From NCBI GenBank assembly GCA_023417065.1, contig JAEZGH010000161.1, forward strand, positions 1-64,000: a stretch of DNA of 64,000 nucleotides. The letters are read 5' to 3'. Made by a program: the position numbers and the translations under genes. Positions within the stretch are counted from its first letter, which is position 1, and every line of letters begins with the position of its first letter. Origin of the DNA: Bacteroidota bacterium. Lineage in GTDB: Bacteria; Bacteroidota; Bacteroidia; Cytophagales; Cyclobacteriaceae. The notes beneath the pieces are model-generated. The model searched no databases. It was not told the origin of the DNA and saw only the letters and a list, made by a program, of their open reading frames with translations. Positions 36,024-44,640 of the stretch are shown piece after piece.

Positions 36024-36710
36024 TCAGAGCTTAAGGAGTTCCTGTTTCACCTTTTCCAGACCAGTACTCGCCGTCTCCCGGAACGTCGTCGCTCCCTGTA
36101 TGTGTGATAGTGAGGGTGCATTTGGATCTACAACGTACTTGATGGCGTCGTACGGGACGTAGTCGATCAGTCCGGCGGCGGGGTACACAACCATCGATGT
36201 GCCCACGACGAGAAATATATCGGCCTGGCTAGCGTGGTGGGCGCCGACTTCAATCAACGGTACCATTTCCCCAAACCAGACGATGTTGGGTCTGAGTTGT
36301 GAACCCTTTTCGCACGTATCACCGATGTTCAGCTCCCATCCGGAAATTGGATACACAAGTGTTTCATCCACAGTACTGCGTGCTTCAAACAAACTTCCAT
36401 GTAAGTGGATTACATTCTTAGACCCAGCGCGCTCATGCAGATCGTCAACGTTTTGCGTGACGACGACTACGTCGAAGTACTGCTGCAATTCAGCAATGAC
36501 CTCATGACCCCGATTGGGCTTTACCTCTCTTGCGCGCTTCCGCCGCTGATTATAGAAATCCAGCACGACGGCAGGATTCTTCTGCCATCCTTCAGGAGAG
36601 GCAACGTCTTCAACACGATACCCTTCCCACAAGCCGTTCGCGTCTCTGAACGTGGGAATGCCACTCTCCTGACTAATACCCGCACCTGAAAGCACGACAA
36701 GTTTCCGCAT
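36024..36710 (-). CDS. cobB: NAD-dependent protein deacylase, sirtuin family
   Basis: A 228-residue sirtuin removing acyl groups from lysines with NAD. Motifs are GAGISQESGIPTFR (9-22), TQNVDDLH (85-92) and HLHGS with catalytic H104. Tyr53 and Arg56 form the YxxR pair that binds succinyl or malonyl groups in CobB and SIRT5, so deacylation of acidic acyl groups is likely. The four zinc cysteines of most sirtuins are missing; only one Cys is in that region, a feature seen in Bacteroidota sirtuins. It precedes coaX by 3 bases and is likely cotranscribed with it. Confidence 0.92.
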   Translation of the reverse strand: MRKLVVLSGAGISQESGIPTFRDANGLWEGYRVEDVASPEGWQKNPAVVLDFYNQRRKRAREVKPNRGHEVIAELQQYFDVVVVTQNVDDLHERAGSKNVIHLHGSLFEARSTVDETLVYPISGWELNIGDTCEKGSQLRPNIVWFGEMVPLIEVGAHHASQADIFLVVGTSMVVYPAAGLIDYVPYDAIKYVVDPNAPSLSHIQGATTFRETASTGLEKVKQELLKL

Positions 36711-36772
36711 ATCGACCCTTTATTTTTTAATAGGATGTGGTTGCCAGCCCATCTCGGTAGGAAATATCGGCC

Positions 36773-36819
36773 GATGTATTTTGGATTGTCGTCCGTCCTC
36801 TTACGGCAGACAATACATC
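36773..36819. other. Long imperfect hairpin between topA and cobB
   Basis: Arms attgtc + ccgt (36785-36796) pair with acgg + gacaat (36803-36814) around a 6-base loop, and gatgt/acatc extend the stem outside. It is downstream of topA and 63 bases upstream of the cobB start, so it is either a second topA terminator or a structured leader for cobB. Confidence 0.45.
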
Positions 36820-36834
36820 ATACCAGACCGTTGA

Positions 36835-36872
36835 AACGCAAAAAGCCTCCGGAATTTCATCTGGAAGCTTTT
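36835..36872 (-). terminator. Probable terminator of topA
   Basis: Arms aaaagcctcc (36841-36850) and ggaagctttt (36863-36872) pair with one mismatch; the minus strand continues with T. It starts 13 bases after the topA stop. Confidence 0.65.
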
Positions 36873-36884
36873 CCAATGGCCCGA

Positions 36885-39431
36885 TTATTTTGCTTTCTTT
36901 TTCGAAGCTGTCTTCTTCGTTGTAGGCTTTGTTTTCTTGGCAGCTGTCTTCTTTGCTGCGGTCTTAACTTTTTTTGCAGCGGTCTTCGGAGCCGCTTTCA
37001 CTTTCTTTGCAGCGGTTTTCTTTGCAGTCTTTTTCGCAGGTGCCTTCTTCGCTGCAGCCTTTTTAGGCGCCGCCTCTGCCTGCCCTGCAGTTGCTTCAGC
37101 GGGAGCAGCTGCCTTCCTTCCGAAACGGCCTTTCTTTTCAGGCGTTGCTTCAGCCAAAGCGAGACACTCTTCAATGGTCAGTGAAGCAGGCTCCTTCCCT
37201 TTGGGAATCTTCACATTCTTCTTACCTGCCTTTATGTAGGGGCCAAACCTTCCGTTCAACACCTGGACGTCTGGGTAACCGTCAAATGCTTTTATCAATT
37301 TGTTTGCATCGGAGACTCGTTTCGCTTCAATCAAGTCAATGGCACGTTCCAGTGGAATTTCATAGGGATCTTCTCCTTTCGGAATGGAGACGAATTTCTT
37401 GTCATGAAGAACATAGGGACCGAACCGGCCAATGTTCACCACCACGGGCTTCTCCTCAAATTCGCCGAGTTCGCGAGGCATCTTGAACAGTTCCATCGCA
37501 TCCTCAAGGGTAATGCTCTCGATGAACTGGCCTGGCCGCAGCGAAGCGAACTTAGGCTTCTCACCACCGTTGTCATCGGGGTTCTCTCCGATTTGAACAT
37601 AAGCACCAAAACGTCCCAGCTTAGCATATACGTTCTTGCCGGTTTTGGGATCAACACCAAGTTCGCGACTCTTGCCCACCGATGATCTCTCTACCTTTTC
37701 GGTTACAGAAACCTTCTTATGGAAAGGCCTGTAGAAGTTATGGATCATCTTCTTCCAGTCGAGCTTGCCGCTGGCGATTTCATCGAACTCCTGCTCTATT
37801 TCACTGGTAAATGAAAAGTCAGTTACATCAGGGAAGTGTTCTACCAGAAAGTCGGTCACAACCATCGCCGTGTTCGTAGGGAACAGTTTGTTCTTTTCAG
37901 CACCGGTGATTTCGGTGTCCTCGCGGCGTTCAATTCTATTGCCTTTAAGTGTGAGAACGGTGTACTTCCGCTCCACACCTTCGCGTGTTTCCTTTACAAC
38001 ATATCCGCGCTTCTGCACGGTGGTAATCGTCGGTGCATAGGTCGATGGCCGGCCAATACCCAACTCTTCCAGTTTCTTCACAAGACTCGCTTCCGTATAG
38101 CGGGGTGCATGCCTGGAGAACACTTGTTTACCTATTATCTCGTCCAGATCGAGCTTCTGCCCAACACTCAATGGCGGCAGCACTTTGCTGTTTTCTTCCT
38201 CCTCGTCGTCGTCGCCCGACTCCATGTATACTTTGAGGAAACCTTCGAACTTAACGACTTCACCTGTTGCCACAAAATTTCGCGGATTGGTAGATATGGA
38301 GATGGTTGCTGTCGTCTTTTCCAGTTCCGCGTCTGCCATCTGCGAGGCGATGGCGCGTTTCCAGATCAGTTCATACAACCTTCCGGCATTGCGGTCCATT
38401 CCGGGATCGGTCACCGAAAAATCCGTAGGACGGATGGCTTCGTGCGCTTCCTGCGCCGATGATGATTTTGTTTTGAATTGCCGGGGTTGCACAAACTCTT
38501 TTCCGAACGCCGACTGAATCTGCGCCATTGCGCCATTCCTGGCTTCATCGGAAAGGTTTACACTATCCGTACGCATGTAGCTGATCTTACCGGCTTCGTA
38601 CAGCTTCTGAGCCACCATCATCGTCTGAATCACCGAGAATCCCAGTTTGCGGGCAGCTTCCTGTTGGAGCGTAGAGGTGGTGAATGGCGGTGCTGGTGAG
38701 CGTTTTGAAGGACGCGTCTGGAGATCTGAAATGGAGAACTTTGCTCCCCTGCACGACTCCAGGAAGTCCATCGCTTCCTGCTCAGTATCAAATCTTTCAG
38801 AAAGCTCGGCTACAAGCGTTTTGCCTTTATCAAGCAGGAAAATCGCGTTTACCTTGAATGATGACTTGGCTTTAAAATCGCTGATTTCGCGTTCGCGTTC
38901 AACGACCAGCCTTACAGCCACAGATTGCACCCTGCCGGCCGACAAACCCGTCTTGATTTTTTTCCAGAGAATTGGCGAAAGCTCGTACCCTACGAGCCTA
39001 TCCAGAACCCGGCGCGCCTGCTGGGCATTGACCAGGTCGATATCGATGTTACGGGGGCTCTGAAGGGCGTTGAGAATTGCCTTCTTGGTGATTTCGGTGA
39101 AAACTATGCGACGGGTTTTCCTGTCGTTCAAGTCCAGAACCTCCTTAAGGTGCCATGAAATTGCCTCTCCCTCACGGTCCTCATCGCTCGCCAGATACAC
39201 CATTTCGGCGTCCTCAGCGAGTTTTCTAAGTTTTTGGATTACCTCCTTCTTATCAGGGCTTATCTCATAGGTCGGTTCAAAGTCGTTCTCAATATCAATC
39301 GCGTCTCCCCCTTTGGGAAGGTCACGGACATGCCCCATGCTTGAGGCAACCTTAAATTCCTTACCCAAATACCCTTCTATCGTCTTCGCTTTCGCCGGGG
39401 ACTCAACAATTACTAGATTTTTCGACATCAC
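36885..39431 (-). CDS. topA: DNA topoisomerase I with Lys/Ala-rich tail
   Basis: An 848-residue type IA topoisomerase that relaxes negative supercoils. The TOPRIM domain has E10 and the D83-x-D85-x-E87 motif; the catalytic tyrosine is Tyr285 in SYMRTDSVN. After the core, three repeat domains of the TOPRIM C-terminal repeat type (GRFGPYV or GRFGPYIKAG motifs at about 625, 685 and 735) replace the usual zinc fingers. Residues about 762-848 form a tail of AAKK, PAKK and TAAKK units like histone H1, seen in Bacteroidota and mycobacterial homologues, which should bind DNA. The gene is monocistronic with its own terminator. Confidence 0.96.
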   Translation of the reverse strand: MMSKNLVIVESPAKAKTIEGYLGKEFKVASSMGHVRDLPKGGDAIDIENDFEPTYEISPDKKEVIQKLRKLAEDAEMVYLASDEDREGEAISWHLKEVLDLNDRKTRRIVFTEITKKAILNALQSPRNIDIDLVNAQQARRVLDRLVGYELSPILWKKIKTGLSAGRVQSVAVRLVVEREREISDFKAKSSFKVNAIFLLDKGKTLVAELSERFDTEQEAMDFLESCRGAKFSISDLQTRPSKRSPAPPFTTSTLQQEAARKLGFSVIQTMMVAQKLYEAGKISYMRTDSVNLSDEARNGAMAQIQSAFGKEFVQPRQFKTKSSSAQEAHEAIRPTDFSVTDPGMDRNAGRLYELIWKRAIASQMADAELEKTTATISISTNPRNFVATGEVVKFEGFLKVYMESGDDDEEEENSKVLPPLSVGQKLDLDEIIGKQVFSRHAPRYTEASLVKKLEELGIGRPSTYAPTITTVQKRGYVVKETREGVERKYTVLTLKGNRIERREDTEITGAEKNKLFPTNTAMVVTDFLVEHFPDVTDFSFTSEIEQEFDEIASGKLDWKKMIHNFYRPFHKKVSVTEKVERSSVGKSRELGVDPKTGKNVYAKLGRFGAYVQIGENPDDNGGEKPKFASLRPGQFIESITLEDAMELFKMPRELGEFEEKPVVVNIGRFGPYVLHDKKFVSIPKGEDPYEIPLERAIDLIEAKRVSDANKLIKAFDGYPDVQVLNGRFGPYIKAGKKNVKIPKGKEPASLTIEECLALAEATPEKKGRFGRKAAAPAEATAGQAEAAPKKAAAKKAPAKKTAKKTAAKKVKAAPKTAAKKVKTAAKKTAAKKTKPTTKKTASKKKAK

Positions 39432-39539
39432 ACAATTGGTTCAAAAAGCCAAATATCCGCAAATTTTTAAAAAATCAAATTTCGCTGCTTAATATTGGCC
39501 AACGCTTAAAAATTAAAGGAAAGGCTATAAATCACACAA

Positions 39540-40031
39540 ATGCCACGCTATCTGTATTTGCTTCGACATGCACAAAGTGCTGACAAACAGCCCGGTCAAA
39601 CGGATTTCCAGCGCGAATTGACCGCTTCCGGTATGCAGCAGGCGCTCCGCGTAGCCGGATTCTTTCGCGACCAAAAAACTTTTCCCGACGTCATCTATTC
39701 CAGCCCGGCGGAGCGGACGAAACTCACCGCCGAAATGATTGCCGACGCGAATCAATACGATCGGACGCTCATTAATTATCTGGACGAACTATACGAGGCG
39801 AGCACCAGAACGTTTTTTGAGCTGGTGACCCAGACGGACGACCATTACAGCAAGGTGCTGTTCGTGGGGCATAATCCGGCTATCTCCTATCTTGCTGAGT
39901 ATCTGACAAAAGAAGAAATCGGAGAAATTGTACCCGCGGGCATGGCAATTATCCAATTCAATTCCGGCTTATGGCGAGAGATCAGCAGCGGGAGCGGCGA
40001 GTTCGTGCAGTATGTCTCCTACCAGATTTAA
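39540..40031 (+). CDS. sixA: SixA-type phosphohistidine phosphatase
   Basis: A 163-residue histidine phosphatase of the SixA branch, which dephosphorylates phosphohistidine in signalling or phosphotransfer proteins. The catalytic RHAQS motif is at 9-13 (H10) and the second histidine is H111 in VGHNPAIS. Length and the short N-terminus (MPRYLYLLRHA) fit SixA. It starts 108 bases from the divergent topA start, so both share an AT-rich promoter region, and is followed by the arginase-family gene after 16 bases. The target protein is not known. Confidence 0.88.
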   Translation: MPRYLYLLRHAQSADKQPGQTDFQRELTASGMQQALRVAGFFRDQKTFPDVIYSSPAERTKLTAEMIADANQYDRTLINYLDELYEASTRTFFELVTQTDDHYSKVLFVGHNPAISYLAEYLTKEEIGEIVPAGMAIIQFNSGLWREISSGSGEFVQYVSYQI

Positions 40032-40047
40032 TGCGCCCAGCAACTCC

Positions 40048-41118
40048 ATGGAAAGAACAACTGCATCCAGGCTAAATCCCGATAAATTCGATCCCGACGG
40101 TCCGGGGATCCAGGGGCAGCTTTTCGGCCTGCCGTTTACGCCGGAAACCGCGCAACTTGTCGTCGTCCCTGTGCCTTGGGAAGTAACAGTATCGTACCAC
40201 AGCGGCGCAGTCCGCGGACCCCGCGCTATTCTTGAGGCCTCAACACAGGTCGATCTATTCGTCAAAGACATTCCCGAAGCCTGGAAACTCGGCGTGAGCA
40301 TGCTGCCGGTACCACAGTCTATGGAAGACGAAAGCGCACGCCTTCGTGGATTATCACGGCAATACCTCGCGCGACTCGAAGCTGACGGTGCCGTGAGCCC
40401 CGAAGAGCCTCTTCTACAGAAAATCAACGAAGCGTGCGAAAACCTGAACATCTACATCAAGAGCACTGTAACCAAATTACTGCGCGACGGAAAGATGGTC
40501 GCGCTCGTTGGTGGAGATCACAGTGTGCCCTTGGGCTACTTTCGATCGTTGCCAAACTTCTATGCGCGTTTTGGAATTCTTCAGATCGACGCACATGCCG
40601 ATCTTCGGAAGGGCTATCAGGGCTTCGCTTATTCGCACGCATCCATCATGTACAACGCGCTGAAGATCCCCGCTGTGAACCGTCTGGTGCAGGTAGGCAT
40701 TCGTGATTTCTGTGAAGAAGAAGCAGAAGTAATTAAACGATCCCGTGGGCGTGTTGTGACATTCTTTGACGAGGACATTAAATCAGCCATGTACGCAGGC
40801 CGGACGTGGGACAGCATCTGCGACAAAATAATTGAGGTGTTGCCTGAAAATGTCTACATCAGCTTTGACATCGATGGCCTTGATCCAAAACTTTGCCCGA
40901 ATACAGGTACCCCGGTTCCGGGCGGTTTGGAATACTATCACGTTGTTCATCTGCTGAAAAGAATCGTCGTAGCCGGCAAACGGATCGTCGGCTTCGACCT
41001 GAATGAAGTAGCACCGGGCCCCGACAACGACTGGGACGCCAATGTCGGCGCGCGATTGCTGTACCAGCTGGCTAACTGGACCGCGGTTTCGCGCGGCCGA
41101 TTGAAATCAACGATCTGA
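40048..41118 (+). CDS. Arginase/agmatinase/formimidoylglutamase family enzyme
   Basis: A 356-residue ureohydrolase with all manganese ligands: H158 in GGDHS, D181/H183/D185 in DAHAD, and D274/D276 in SFDIDGLDP. Also typical are GTPVPGGL and GFDLNEVAPG. The family hydrolyses arginine, agmatine or N-formimidoyl-glutamate. The long insert at about 85-135 is seen in Bacteroidota members usually annotated formimidoylglutamase, but the substrate cannot be decided by eye. I use the ATG at 40048; a start at 40012 would overlap sixA. It probably shares a transcript with sixA. Confidence 0.88.
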   Translation: MERTTASRLNPDKFDPDGPGIQGQLFGLPFTPETAQLVVVPVPWEVTVSYHSGAVRGPRAILEASTQVDLFVKDIPEAWKLGVSMLPVPQSMEDESARLRGLSRQYLARLEADGAVSPEEPLLQKINEACENLNIYIKSTVTKLLRDGKMVALVGGDHSVPLGYFRSLPNFYARFGILQIDAHADLRKGYQGFAYSHASIMYNALKIPAVNRLVQVGIRDFCEEEAEVIKRSRGRVVTFFDEDIKSAMYAGRTWDSICDKIIEVLPENVYISFDIDGLDPKLCPNTGTPVPGGLEYYHVVHLLKRIVVAGKRIVGFDLNEVAPGPDNDWDANVGARLLYQLANWTAVSRGRLKSTI

Positions 41119-41196
41119 ATGCATTCCATTCATGTAATTCACAGAACTACACACTGTAAGGCCCAATTAATTCCTATTTTGCAGGACTGACCCATA

Positions 41197-42594
41197 ATGA
41201 GCGAAATCATTTCAAAACTGGCCAACGGCATCTGGACCCCCGTGTTGTTTCTGCTTATCCTGGGCGGCCTGTTCTTCTTCCTGTACTCCCGGTTCATCCC
41301 ATATAAATATTTCAGGCACGCTATAGATATTTTACGCGGAAAATATAACAACCCAAACGATCCGGGGCAGATCAATGCCTATGAAGCATTGAGCACGGCA
41401 CTTGCCTCAACCGTTGGCATGGGAAACATCGCAGGAGTTGCGGCTGCAATTACAATTGGCGGGCCCGGAGCGCTGTTCTGGATGTGGATCACCGCTTTCG
41501 TGGGTATGTCAACTAACTTTTTTACCAGTAGCCTTGCGGTTATGTTTCGCGGAAAGGATTCCGCCGGAACAATTCAGGGGGGACCGATGTACGTAATCCG
41601 CGAAGGATTATCACGCCGGTGGTATCCCCTTGCGGTTCTGTTTTGCCTTTGCGCGATGATTGGCTGCCTACCTATCTTTCAGGCAAACCAGCTTACCCAG
41701 GTAATTCATGACATTGGACTGGCATCTGTCGATATTAAACCCCGCACCTTCGTCGTCGGTGGATTCGAAATCAATACCTATAAATTTCTGATTGGCGTTA
41801 CCCTTATGGTTGTCGCCGGTATCGTAATACTGGGAGGTATTCAGCGAATCGGCAAATGGGCAGGCAAGATGGTACCACTGATGATCATCCTTTATTTTGC
41901 ATCTGTAGTAACTATCCTCCTTCTGAACATCAGCAAAGTACCTGAATATTTTTGGATGATCATCACCGATGCCTTCGCCGCCGAACACTACCGCGGCAGC
42001 CCTGCACTTGGCGGTATAACGGGAGGGCTAATCGTTGCGGGAGTACGCCGTGCTTCTTTTTCCAATGAGGCAGGAATTGGAACAGCTCCTATGGCACTAG
42101 GTGCGTCGAAAAGCGCACAACCAATTAGAGAGGGGTTGGTTTCGATGATGAGCCCCGCAATTGACACACTGATAGTATGCACACTCACTGCACTTGCCAT
42201 ACTAGTAACTGGTGTCTGGCAGACTTCCGAAGCAAATGGTGTAACTCTTACGACACGCGCATTTGAAGCTGCGCTCGGAACCCCGGGGCGATGGATACTT
42301 CTTGTCTGTGCCTTCTTCTTTGCCGTCACTTCCCTGTTTTCCTACAGCTATTACGGAAATAAAGCCATCTCCTTTCTCGCCGGCGTCGAAACGGGTGCCT
42401 ATTACAACTACTTCTATCTGGTCACTATTGTAATGGGGGCGATCCTTTCTATGCAGGACGTAATGAATATCATCGACGTCGCCTATGCACTTATGGCGTT
42501 CCCGACCATGATCTCCGGCTTTCTGCTGGCTCCACGGGTGATGAAAGAGGCGAAGAGATACTTCCGCGAACTGGATGAGTTAAAGGAGGTTTAA
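41197..42594 (+). CDS. Sodium/alanine symporter, AGCS family
   Basis: A 465-residue inner-membrane transporter with about 11 hydrophobic helices. AGCS signatures are ALSTALASTVGMGNIAGVA (about 67) with AITIGGPGALFWMW, and GGPMYVIREGLSRRW (about 128); RRASFSNEAGIGTAPMALGA (about 286) is the second conserved block. Members import alanine or glycine with sodium. Its 3' end overlaps the convergent DoxX gene by 4 bases. It may share the transcript with the arginase-family gene 78 bases upstream. Confidence 0.93.
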   Translation: MSEIISKLANGIWTPVLFLLILGGLFFFLYSRFIPYKYFRHAIDILRGKYNNPNDPGQINAYEALSTALASTVGMGNIAGVAAAITIGGPGALFWMWITAFVGMSTNFFTSSLAVMFRGKDSAGTIQGGPMYVIREGLSRRWYPLAVLFCLCAMIGCLPIFQANQLTQVIHDIGLASVDIKPRTFVVGGFEINTYKFLIGVTLMVVAGIVILGGIQRIGKWAGKMVPLMIILYFASVVTILLLNISKVPEYFWMIITDAFAAEHYRGSPALGGITGGLIVAGVRRASFSNEAGIGTAPMALGASKSAQPIREGLVSMMSPAIDTLIVCTLTALAILVTGVWQTSEANGVTLTTRAFEAALGTPGRWILLVCAFFFAVTSLFSYSYYGNKAISFLAGVETGAYYNYFYLVTIVMGAILSMQDVMNIIDVAYALMAFPTMISGFLLAPRVMKEAKRYFRELDELKEV

Positions 42595-42998
42595 TGCCAG
42601 CGTCCCCTGCCGCGGCTCAGACTGTAACTCCCTGGACCAATGAAGAAAACGGACAAGGCAGTCATCAAAAAGAATACATTCAGTTCAATCATCCAGCCCC
42701 AGTAGTCATTCACTTTGAACGCAATGTCGCGGTGAGCGACAAGGATCGACATCAGCATATTGAAAGAAATGACCAATGCAGCAATACGCGTCTTCCATCC
42801 GATAATAAGAAGTACCGGCGCCAATATCTCCCCGACCAGCGTACCATATGCAAGGAACGCAGGAAGTCCGGCGGCAGACACCATCGCCTTTATCGAATCG
42901 ATTTCCACAAAAACCTTGAACAATCCATGCGGAAGCAGCAGACCACCACATGCTAGCCTAAGAAGAAGCTTGCCAGTATCACTACCATTGGTTGTCAT
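42591..42998 (-). CDS. DoxX family membrane protein
   Basis: A 135-residue protein with four hydrophobic helices (about 10-27, 42-62, 68-88, 105-122), the DoxX layout, including the starting block LLLRLACGGLLLPHGLFK. DoxX-like proteins are inner-membrane subunits of uncertain redox function. Its ATG overlaps the stop of the upstream 478-residue protein gene by 4 bases, so the two are cotranscribed. The 3' end overlaps the AGCS gene end. Confidence 0.88.
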   Translation of the reverse strand: MTTNGSDTGKLLLRLACGGLLLPHGLFKVFVEIDSIKAMVSAAGLPAFLAYGTLVGEILAPVLLIIGWKTRIAALVISFNMLMSILVAHRDIAFKVNDYWGWMIELNVFFLMTALSVFFIGPGSYSLSRGRGRWH

Positions 42999-44431
42999 CC
43001 GTCGACGGCGACCTTAGGATCATTGAGCATTGGATAATCAAACAGACCATGTTTCTTGATCGCTTCCTGCACCTTATACGGCACGCACTTCTCCCATCCT
43101 GGTTCTCCCTTTCGGATCATCGCAAGCACATTATCAGAAATGATGTGAAGATGTTTGATGTTCGCATTCCTAACATCCTCCATTTTGTTGTTGTCCATCA
43201 GATACCGAAAAAGATGTTTCAGGTTGTCGGGAAGATCCATCTCAAATTCTTTCAGTGTACAGATTGATTTACCATCCTTGGCGAGTGCCGGATAGATGTA
43301 CAGTTTTACGTTAGATCCAAACAGAGACGAGAAACACTCCAGAATACCTCCGCGGATGTTGGTGTACGTCTTCTCATCAAACACTTTCTGCAATGCATTG
43401 ATACCCAGGATCAGCCCTATCTTCTTACCCTTCGTAATCTTCGACAGATAGTCGACTAAGCGATAGTACTCGTAATAGTTTGATATCAGCACGTTTTGTC
43501 CGAGTGAACAAATGATGTCGGCGCGATGGAGGAAATCCGTTTCGTCAATAGTACCATCTGCACTGAGGTCATTGAGTGTTAATTCAGTGATGAGTACAAT
43601 TTTGTTCTTGTCAACGTCAGGTTCTTTTTTGAAGTAGCGACGCGATGCCAGCAACATATCGACGTTTACGTGCGTCGGCGGGCGAAAGCGGCCGCGAAGG
43701 ACCAGCACATTCTTTTTATATAGTTCATCCGAAGGCTGTTTAACATCGCCATCCGGTCCAAACATGGCAGCCTTTGTGAATCCGTTCTTCACAAGTTTCA
43801 GGGCCATCAACCTGTTGTCAACGTGCTTAAAATCGGGGCCTGAGATCCGGAACATATCAATCTCCATCCGGCGGTAGGTGAGTCCGTCGAGTAAGGACAT
43901 CAAGATTTCTTCTGCCTCCCTGAGGAAGAAACACGAATAAAGCATGTTCACGCCTACGATACCGAGGGCAAGCTGTTGCTGCACCGGATCGGTGTCGTGC
44001 ATCTTTACGTGAATAATACAATCGTTGGGTTCACTTTTGGGGGTTAGCTGAAACCGAAGACCGATCCATCCATGCCCCTGGTTGGTCCTTTCAAAATTAA
44101 GGCTTTCAACGGTGTCGGCAAACGCAAAAAAGCGTGTCGTTTCTATACGGTGGGGAAGTCGTTCCGGAAGGAGGACATATTCGTGATCGAGCATGCGAAT
44201 CAGCCTCTCTTCACACACATAACGATCAGTATGACCATAGATCGCGTCACTGAATTTCATATCATATGCAGACATCGTCTTGGCGACAGTTCCGGAGGCA
44301 CCGCCTACTTTAAAAAAGTTAGCCGCAACTTCCTGGCCTGCACCGATTTCCGCAAAAGAACCGTAAATTGATCTCGACAAATTGATCCGCAGCGCCTTCT
44401 CCTGTGTCGATAGTTTTCTGAATTCATCCAT
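42995..44431 (-). CDS. Conserved hypothetical cytoplasmic protein
   Basis: A 478-residue protein with no signal peptide and no membrane segment. The first 80 residues (STQEKALRINLSRSIYGSFAEIGAGQEVAANFF and AKTMSAYDMKFSDAIYG) are a strongly conserved Bacteroidota block. The rest mixes alpha and beta segments and includes NVLVLRGRFRPPTH, ISNYYEYYRLVDYL and IGLILGINALQKVF. I do not recognise a catalytic motif. Some homologues carry names such as TonB receptor, which this sequence does not support because there is no export signal or barrel pattern. It is cotranscribed with the DoxX gene. Confidence 0.72.
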   Translation of the reverse strand: MDEFRKLSTQEKALRINLSRSIYGSFAEIGAGQEVAANFFKVGGASGTVAKTMSAYDMKFSDAIYGHTDRYVCEERLIRMLDHEYVLLPERLPHRIETTRFFAFADTVESLNFERTNQGHGWIGLRFQLTPKSEPNDCIIHVKMHDTDPVQQQLALGIVGVNMLYSCFFLREAEEILMSLLDGLTYRRMEIDMFRISGPDFKHVDNRLMALKLVKNGFTKAAMFGPDGDVKQPSDELYKKNVLVLRGRFRPPTHVNVDMLLASRRYFKKEPDVDKNKIVLITELTLNDLSADGTIDETDFLHRADIICSLGQNVLISNYYEYYRLVDYLSKITKGKKIGLILGINALQKVFDEKTYTNIRGGILECFSSLFGSNVKLYIYPALAKDGKSICTLKEFEMDLPDNLKHLFRYLMDNNKMEDVRNANIKHLHIISDNVLAMIRKGEPGWEKCVPYKVQEAIKKHGLFDYPMLNDPKVAVDG

Positions 44432-44640
44432 AAAAGCCCTACAAACTAAATTAATTCTGCTTCGCGAACATTATAATTTATGCAGAAAACTCCATCTCTT
44501 TTTACCTAAAAGCCAAAAAAACAAAAAACGTTGCTCCGTTCATTGAAAAAATCGCAATCGGATCAAGTACAAACAGTTGTTTGATTATTTCAAGTTTCAG
44601 TCTATTTTGGCGACTTATTCTCGAAACTAAAAACGCAAAC

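Noticed and set aside
36773..36819. Hairpin as a known riboswitch for cobB
   Set aside because: No conserved riboswitch motif is visible; the hairpin could be a terminator and is reported only as an unassigned structure.
36735..37184. Plus-strand open frame rich in Cys and Leu opposite the topA tail
   Set aside because: It is the mirror of the Lys/Ala-rich coding repeat (AAR codons read backwards as CTT or TTT) and disappears as a gene when topA is accepted.
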